Shown here one piece after another: positions 20,766 to 27,514 of a stretch of 27,514 nucleotides of DNA (its first letter is position 1; every line of letters begins with the position of its first letter). Source of the DNA: Sphaerosporella brunnea. Lineage: Eukaryota; Ascomycota; Pezizomycetes; Pezizales; Pyronemataceae. Where the stretch lies: NCBI GenBank assembly GCA_008704415.1, contig VXIS01000472.1, forward strand, positions 1-27,514. The letters are read 5' to 3'. A program made the translations under genes and the position numbers. The notes under the pieces were generated by a model. The model was given only the letters and a program-made list of their open reading frames with translations, had not been told where the DNA came from and ran no database searches.

Positions 20766-21455
20766 GCGTAACTCCAGGATGATAAGCCAGGCCCAGGATA
20801 ATGGCTGCTCCCAAGGATAGCCAGAGTTGAGGCTATGCTCCGTGATGAGGGCTGGACCATTGAATATCACAGGGTTCCAGGACGTGAGGATGTTCCAGGC
20901 AACGAAATGGCCGACACCCTGGCCAAGGAAGCAGCATACGGCGGCGGCGGCCGTACCCTACCACGCGACGCTGCACGAGTGATAACCCTCGCCCACGTGT
21001 CCAGGCGTACCACAGAGGCTAGGTTTACCGAGCAAGAAGCCTGGCTGATCAAACACTGCAAGCCCAAGGGCTACTTCCGCCATCGAAGGAAGCCTGATCC
21101 TACGGCCTATAAGACCAGAAAGACCCTTGCTGCACGCTTCTCCCAGCTCAGGCTGGAGAAATCCCCAACGGCTCCGTACTTACACAAGACCGGACGGCGC
21201 GGTTATGGCAACTGCTGGTTCTGCGGAAAGAAACCAGTTCAGACGAGAGAACATCTGTTCAAGTTCTGCACGCGATAGCGGAAGGAGCAAGCAGTGTTAT
21301 GGAAGGAAGTGGCGGCGGCGGCCACCGAAGGGAGGCACAAGAGAAGGAGGATGAATACCTCCATTAAGGTCCTGTTGCCTGATGAACGTTGTACGAAAGC
21401 GGTGATGGCTTTCCTAAGCAATACGCAAGTTGGAATGTGGCCTGCAAAGGCTTAA
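20766..21455 (+). pseudogene. RIP-marked relic of a LINE reverse transcriptase C-terminus (right copy)
   Basis: Plus-strand mirror of 6,059-6,748. In one frame it reads LQDDKPGPG, a stop at 20,799-20,801, WLLPRIARVEAMLRDEGW, the RNase H end, the zinc knuckle ending near 21,270, a stop TAG right after CTR, then RKEQ and the conserved tail to TAA at 21,453-21,455. A further stop lies at 20,769-20,771. Same three nonsense positions as the left copy, so the mutations are in the genome and are not arm-specific errors. Confidence 0.85.
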
Positions 21456-22484
21456 ATTGATTGGACCTTGTACTTTCTTTCCTGTTGTTCCTTCACGTTT
21501 TTACTTGACGGGCACACCTACTTGGTACAAATTTCCTTGATTACTTTTCCTCTGGAGGCGCAGGCCCCCACAGTAGGACTTTTGAGCCCAAGGGTAGCAC
21601 TGTCTCCGTCTCTATATATGTCATGGCCGCAACGCAAGCGTTCGAATACAATATGATTAAACAAACAATCAGCCGGGCGTATAGCTGCAGTATTTCACTG
21701 CTGCTCGGCTCGGTCTCAGACACATCATCAGATGCAATTAAGGCGGTGCATCTTTCTTGGCCAGCCACCGTTCTATAAACTGATGTCTCCAACCACAACT
21801 CACAATAACTCACTCGCGCCCATCCTCTCCACCTCTAGCAGACTCTACTCTAGCAGCGCTACCCAATCCCATTCCAGCCCAACCCATCTCATTACCCTCA
21901 GTACAATACACATGTCTCATCTCATATTCACATCAGCCGCCGCCGCCGCCTCCGTCCTCCTACAAATACAAAGTTTTGCACAAAAAAAGAGGTTAACTCC
22001 AAACGCAATGCACTTCTCACCGCCAAACCAAACCAATAATAAAAAAAAAAAAACGCAAGCATCCGTCTGACGTATCCGTGCACCCCCCTTTCCAGTGTTC
22101 GCCGTGATATATGAACTCAAAAGGGTACAAAAAAGGTGATATATGTACAGAAAAAAAATATAAAAAAAATTCCCAAGATGAAAAAGGGAGAGAGGTCGCA
22201 CTATGCATTCACATTGACCCTGCTCCATAACTATAAGAAATGGAACCAAGATGTACTTGAAAGAAGAAGTCGAAATCATAAACTAGAAAAAACGAAAGTC
22301 CACAAAATTCATGTACAACAAATCCGCAGTAGGATATATTGCGGCGGTGTAATGATGGTGCACGACGACCCCAAAGCCAATAATTGGAAAAAAAAAAGCA
22401 GAACAAAGTCAGCAGCCATAATTGCTAGTTCCTAAACGCCCTGAACTCCGTCACGTATAGAAAGAAAACGAAATCCTCCTTGGC
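21456..22484. other. SET2 3' region and intergenic spacer (mirror)
   Basis: Mirror of 5,028-6,058, A-rich on the plus strand. At least one homopolymer differs in length (a T run at about 5,282 on the left is one base longer than its mate near 22,230). No supported gene. Confidence 0.55.
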
Positions 22485-25400
22485 CTAGATAGACCCGGTG
22501 GCCGCCGTTGAAGTTGAGTCCAGAGATTTGCGTCTCTTGGGCGAATCCATCTCCATGCTTGACTGGGTTCCATCATGGCTCCTCTTCTTTGACGTGGGCG
22601 AGATAACGGATGAAGGCGCAACAGGGGTTGTCGCAGCGTCTCCAAACTGTACGGAATCCGGCGAGCCAGATTTCAGTCGTTTGGCACCTGTGTCCTCTTC
22701 ATTGATCGCAGCTCCATCGCCATTTTCTTCACGTTTTCGCTTCGCTCCATCCAGCTTCTGCTGCGCCTTTGCAGCCTTGCGCCGCTCAATGAGCTTCCGA
22801 ACGTACTCATCGACAAACACCTTGACCTTGGCGATTTTGGCATCGTCGCAAACATTGATCGGATCCACAACCTGTTTGTGGTATCGAATCTCCTTGTCGA
22901 CCAACAGCTCGACAATTTCCTTGGCGTACTTCTTTACGTTTTCCTTTGCGGAGGTGGGGGTGCTGCCCATGTCCTTCTTATACTTGTTCACCATGTTCGG
23001 GACGTGCTTGCCAAACTATCGAGTGATCGTTAGACCCAAGTGTCGTTAAAAAATGTAGCTGATCAAAGACATACCGCGATAGTTAGATACTTCCGCGTCT
23101 TCTCAACATCATAGATCTTGGAAGTCTCTTTGCGTTTGGCGCGCCGCTCCTGTTTCTCCTTGGCCTTCTCTTCCTCTTCCTTCTTCCGCCTCTGCTCTTC
23201 AGTATTAGCTGCGACTTCTTTGATGAGAAGCTGCAGTTCTCGATCTTCCTTCTTCTTCGGAGGGTGAGGGATGGTCGTCGGCGGTCCAGGGGTATTACAC
23301 GGTTGTGTAGGCACATCCCAGCTCACTCGTCCATCGTTGGCATAGTAGTAACACTCGTTGAACTGATAGCATTTATGCCAGCCCCAGGGTAATCCTGTAG
23401 ATTGCGGTATCTTGGATTGCTGGCTAGGTGTTTGAATCATGTTCGGATTGGTGTTAGGGTTACCAAACTGTGGACGCGAACCAAACTTATTCGGCCTGTG
23501 GTTGGGTGGCCGATTTCCGAAACGTTCCCGGTCAGCGCGAGGCCCACTAGGCGGTGGCTTGGCAAAGTTCGGAGCCGGTTTGTTATTGTTAAAATGTGCC
23601 TTATTCTTGTTGGCGTTCTTATGAGCAATCCAGTGAGGTATCGGCTCTGAAGAATTATTGGGCGACCTCTTGGGAGAATCGGTCCGACTCGCCGACCTCG
23701 AATCACGGCCTCGGTCCAAAAACACTGATGGCTCGTTCAACACACCAGTCACGCGGCGTGGTATTCGGTAAGACGTCTCTAGAGTGCTCCACATCTTGAG
23801 CAGTTCGTCGGCCTTCGATTTAATCTCATCGTTCGGGGAAGAGGTAAGCTCGTCGACCGTGGGTTCAATACCGGCAGCGGTGATCTTGTTTCTTGTGAGC
23901 TTGGGGAAACTGATGAATATGCTGAGAATCGCTGAAATTATAGCGTCATCGTCCTTGTACAACGTCAAGAACTTTCCGATGATTGTGTATCCGTGCAGTT
24001 GAAGCACTCTCCCAAGAACAGCCTCGTCATCGCATTTTTGAATTCTATGCACCAGTTTGGACACTATCCAACGTTCCTTGGTGTTAGAAAGAGTGCCCAT
24101 GACGGATTTGACGCTGGCCAGATCCAGAGCTTTACTTCCAGCCTTCGCAAGATAGTCCTCGTCGCTCTCGGCTGTCTTGCGGCCTCTCCTAGACTTCTTC
24201 GTCGACATTTCATCGTCATCAAGCCCCAGTGCTTGCTGCAGGTTGCCGGATATCTTAGGCGCGTCATTTGTTTGTGTCTTTCCTCCGATGTAACCCAAAC
24301 AGTTCGGCTCCCCGCAGTAACAAGGCTGCTTCTCAGCTCCATATCTGTCGACATTGTAGTCAAAAACTATTTCTTCGCCCGCCTTTATATTTCGCTTCGC
24401 GAATATGCCCATCCGGAATTTGTGCCAACGATCCACTTTTCGGTTTCACTGTTTGGGTTGCAGGAATGGTTGACAAATCGCGCCAATCCACCTTTGATGG
24501 TCGCATCAATAAACTGGTCCTTTTCCAGGGACATGAAGTAGAAGTGCTTGATTCCCATGCCCGGATACTTGGCGTTCCGTTGTCGAAACCGGTTCTCATC
24601 GATTACTTCTCCGACATATTCGTAGATAAATCGACCCGCTGGGATGTCGACGTTCGCTCGGACTCCATAACCCTTCATCTCTGTCTTGAAAATGGAGACA
24701 TCCGCATAGTCGCGCTTTTGGAATCGTTGGTTCTTGCATTCGCTTTGGCAACCGCAGTCATCGTTAAGACACTCCATAAGTGTCATACGATTGATACAAT
24801 CGGAATCTTCGCCGCAAGAATGATTTTCACCTCCAACTGCAAAGTGGCTCGTTAGTGATCATTTCCGATTTGGACACTCGGGTCGAAATGCGAAACTCAC
24901 TGAATTCCGGTTCGCACTCGCAATGCATGGTCTCGCTATCGTGTCCCGAATCACCAATAGTTTTGCTCGAGTAGATGCACTCTTCAATAATTTCGAACGT
25001 TTTTGTCGCCTCATCTGTTGCATCTGGAAGATGCCGTAAAGTTGCGGTTCAATGCTTGATCTTCGCTTTTGACGGACTTGAGGGATTCCCTGGTTCCTTC
25101 TTAATCAATGCGGCGAGCTGCTGTCACTGACAGCCAGTGGATCCATGTGAATCATCGAAGCGGCCATGCTTGCCTGTCTTGTTGTGATTGTTGTTCTTCG
25201 TGTGGTGGTGGTGATGCCGATGTTGACATGTTTGGGAATTGGTGGGATAACCTCCCCTGACCGGAGAAGTCATCTCTAAATCTAGTTGTCGTTCTTGGCG
25301 CACTCGAGTTCACGCGGTGATGTTGACCCAGCGGAGTTGACTGGCTGCTTGCTCCGTTCATTGCCTACGCGCAGTCTTCGGATCCGTCGTTGCTGTGCTG

Positions 25401-25656
25401 TCGTTCTGGTGCCTCGGCAACGTTTTTCGCGTTGCATTTGCGACGCCGCGCCTGCAACTGTCCTAGTCGAATCCTCCCTCCTCCTGAATCGCGGTGTTGC
25501 ATCACGCTCACCACTCTAATGACGAGGAAACTTCACCCACTACATGGGTTTCGTTTCAGATAGCGAGTTCCGCAATGAATCTCGCGATTCTTTAGAGATC
25601 GGCGAGTTCGTCAGACCCTCGCTGGCCTCCTTGCTACTGCTCTGTTCGAGTGGCAT
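22485..25656 (-). pseudogene. set2: Set2 H3K36 methyltransferase, frame-broken right copy
   Basis: Mirror of the intact gene, with the ATG at 25,654-25,656 and the stop at 22,485-22,487. The WW and SRI regions and most of exon 2 read cleanly, but a single base is missing at about 24,422 (GGCAAC reads GGCAC), which breaks the SET domain between NHSC and FDYN. Exon 1 (about 24,900-25,656) has many one-base deletions and insertions relative to the left copy with few substitutions. Both pieces would be expected to be under strong constraint in a working gene. The pattern looks like sequencing error in one pass rather than pseudogene decay, but as written the copy cannot encode Set2. Confidence 0.85.
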
Positions 25657-26800
25657 CCTGCTGCGCGATCCTTGCTCGCACACCCGGTCAGCCACCCTCC
25701 GTAGAACGAAAAGCAGAGATCCACAAGGCGCGCTCTGTGCTTGGCGGACAACCAGCGACATGTCCATCGTGGCGTACACACCTCTAACGTGCAACTATAT
25801 CCTCCGCTCTAGCCCTGGCCGACACGTACTTGAAGCCCCTCCACTGCGTAAAACGAGTCGCTCAAGACTTGTGCCAGCACGTGCAAGAAAGTAGATAGGC
25901 GTGCAGATGTGCAAGCGCGAAACGCAGTGTCAGGGAATAAGAGTCGGGGTGGTGAAAAGTGGATGTGAGGGTGATTGAAGTCTCGACGACGGGGTGCTTC
26001 TTCGTCGAGAGAACGCCGAATGGAGTGAGTGAGTGGATGATGTGCTTGGTATCTGTGTGGTTGGTAGTCGGTGATGTTGAAGTGCGTGATGGGAGAAGGG
26101 GGGTTGCTCAAGGGTTGCTCGGGAGTGGTAGAATTGCCGTACGGCGCGCACTTCACTCCCAGCGAGAAACTTTATGGAGACGACCGACTCTGTCGCAGCG
26201 CACGTGATCGCTGTCGGTACACCGAACGTTGGTGTTTACCTTTGATATTTAGTACGTGATGCCGATCAGAAATCAACAGGCGTTTGTGCTGCTTCCGTAC
26301 GGTGCGTGAACTGAATGAGGACGGGCGGAGAGTGGCGCTACCTAGATCCAACTACCCGCGTCCCTTCATTTGGCGCCAAGACATCGACTTCTGCCATTCT
26401 TCTGATTGGTCTCCTCAACCGCAACGCATGTTTCTCTCCGGATCACTCACTCTAGCTGCGCTTCTTGTGCCTGCTTGCGTGGACCAGGGGCTTCAGATGG
26501 CTGCTCGAAGATGGTTTGCGGTGCTTCTCGACTTGCTGGTAATGGTAGCGTTTGACTGGCCGCTCACTTTCAAGATCTTCACAGATCTGATCGAGATATA
26601 TCTAGGCACCTAGATTCGTTTCATGAAACGAACCAGCTCTGGTTGAGAATCGACCAGCCACGGGAGGTTTTTCTTGCGATCTACGCATGCATGATCGCTC
26701 CTTGGAAACGTCCCTGCCGTAGTTCGATCCGCCGACGGCCAGTCCCGGATTGCTGGCAACCCAAGCAACCAAGCAACCTCTGTGGATTCTGTCCAGTTGC
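25657..26800. other. Mirror of the SET2 leader and outer region, error-rich
   Basis: Corresponds to about 700-1,847 with frequent indels: the T10 run near 1,329 is missing, and the upstream ORF frame is broken. The paired palindromes (26,602-26,636) persist. No supported gene. Confidence 0.5.
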
Positions 26801-26805
26801 GTCCG

Positions 26806-27330
26806 TTAGATACCTAGGAGAGATAGCATACGTAGATCTGCCAGGTCAGGCCAGCTGCGCCAGGGATAAGAGTAGACATCCAGCACATCGCTTTCCAGCA
26901 ACTTCGAATCAGAGCCTTTCAGGTAGTATCCAAGCGTTAGTTTGAATACAGGTTTCTTGCGTGTGCGCATATGTTGGGCACCGTGTTGGTTTCTCTCTCT
27001 CTCTGGCCAGTGGTGCACGGGAATTCGTTTCCAGGCCACCTCCTGGGCGCAGCGCTTGCTTGCATCGCGATTGGTTCGTCCAGTTGCAGCCTGCGGCAGC
27101 TTATGCCAGGTCAAAGCTATCACACCCAGCATACGTGAGTGGCTCTTCGGGAACACCAACTGCTTCCGAAACCACCTGGTCAGGGATGAAGCTGTGCCCC
27201 GCTTATCATCCACTCTCACTCGATACTGTGACAAGTCATTTGTGGGACCCTTTTTGCCACAAAGTGCACAACAGACATGTGGATAGTGCGAACGCACAAC
27301 CATAACAAGCGGTAGGGCCCGCACGGCCAT
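26806..27330 (-). CDS. Possible outer hypothetical ORF, right copy (uncertain)
   Basis: Mirror of the ORF at 154-543, open for 174 codons here because several indels change the frame after about residue 96. The shared part has the CCxxC cluster and basic stretch. Since the flanking right-arm sequence is error-rich, the longer reading should not be preferred. No family recognised. Confidence 0.15.
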   Translation of the reverse strand: MAVRALPLVMVVRSHYPHVCCALCGKKGPTNDLSQYRVRVDDKRGTASSLTRWFRKQLVFPKSHSRMLGVIALTWHKLPQAATGRTNRDASKRCAQEVAWKRIPVHHWPERERNQHGAQHMRTRKKPVFKLTLGYYLKGSDSKLLESDVLDVYSYPWRSWPDLADLRMLSLLGI

Positions 27331-27514
27331 CGAATGAACCGTTCACCGATGAAGTCCCTATCCACCATCACTGACCTAACTTGTCGTTTATCCCTCGCAG
27401 TGTCGAAATTGGTTAATACGACTACGTTACACCAAGTGAGTTGACATTGGGTGGACACAGAGCTTATGTAATGAGGGCGATGGACTGTTCATTATGTAAC
27501 CCTTTGGTGTAACG

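Larger units (their letters stand above)
13715..27483 (-). repeat. Right arm of the giant inverted repeat
   Basis: Reverse complement of the left arm. It is cleanest from about 15.3 to 24.4 kb. Beyond 24.4 kb it carries many single-base deletions and insertions relative to the left arm, including in SET2 coding exons. Between about 14.0 and 15.0 kb it is also divergent and holds roughly 110 bases with no clear left counterpart. Net shrinkage outward (paired-coordinate sum falls from 27,512 to 27,484) shows that deletions outnumber insertions in the outer part. Confidence 0.97.

Noticed and set aside
1..27514. A transposon or mobile element with very long terminal inverted repeats
   Set aside because: The arms carry ordinary host genes (SET2, protease), the loop is under 100 bases and holds no transposase, and no target-site duplication can be seen.
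27484..27514. Telomere repeat at the window end
   Set aside because: Only one TAACCC-like word is present, with no tandem TTAGGG/CCCTAA array.

Overview
The window looks like filamentous ascomycete (Pezizomycotina) nuclear DNA. Three things support this: spliced genes with short introns (59-72 bp) that have GT..AG ends and CTRAC/CTAAC-type branch sites, a full Set2 histone methyltransferase with SRI domain, and a relic of a fungal LINE whose stop codons all fit repeat-induced point mutation (RIP). I cannot place it more narrowly.

The overriding feature is that nearly the whole window is one inverted repeat. Position x on the left reappears, reverse-complemented, at about 27,514 minus x on the right. 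The sum of paired positions is 27,511-27,518 across x of about 2.9-12.4 kb, falls to 27,504 at the SET2 start and 27,484 at the outer ends, and is about 27,404 beside the axis. The axis is near 13,700. There is therefore only about 13.7 kb of unique content, present twice.

Content of one arm, from the outer end to the axis (left coordinates): an unassigned outer region with a weak ORF (1-1,200); the SET2 leader and SET2 gene, three exons (1,848-5,027, +); a T-rich intergenic stretch; a RIP-marked RNase H/zinc-knuckle end of a non-LTR retrotransposon (6,059-6,748, -); a microsatellite-rich spacer; a four-exon secreted, probably GPI-anchored small cysteine protein (7,869-8,674, +); another microsatellite-rich spacer; a trypsin-like serine protease gene (9,697-11,317, -) with a tandemly duplicated 3' end; then about 2.4 kb of non-coding DNA up to a C-tract-rich axis.

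The arms are not equally good. SET2 is intact only on the left and the protease is intact only on the right (16,201-17,817), while the GPI-protein gene and the LINE relic agree in both. Most differences are single-base indels, many in short homopolymers and including in conserved coding sequence. They are concentrated near the axis (about 12.6-15.0 kb) and in the outer right arm (beyond about 24.4 kb). That is the pattern of uncorrected long-read error, so the simplest reading is a foldback (palindromic) read or contig rather than a genomic palindrome. A real inverted duplication, for example from sister-chromatid fusion after telomere loss, cannot be excluded from sequence alone. No new multi-gene system is evident. 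The genes are a chromatin modifier, a cell-surface protein and a protease with no visible functional linkage.
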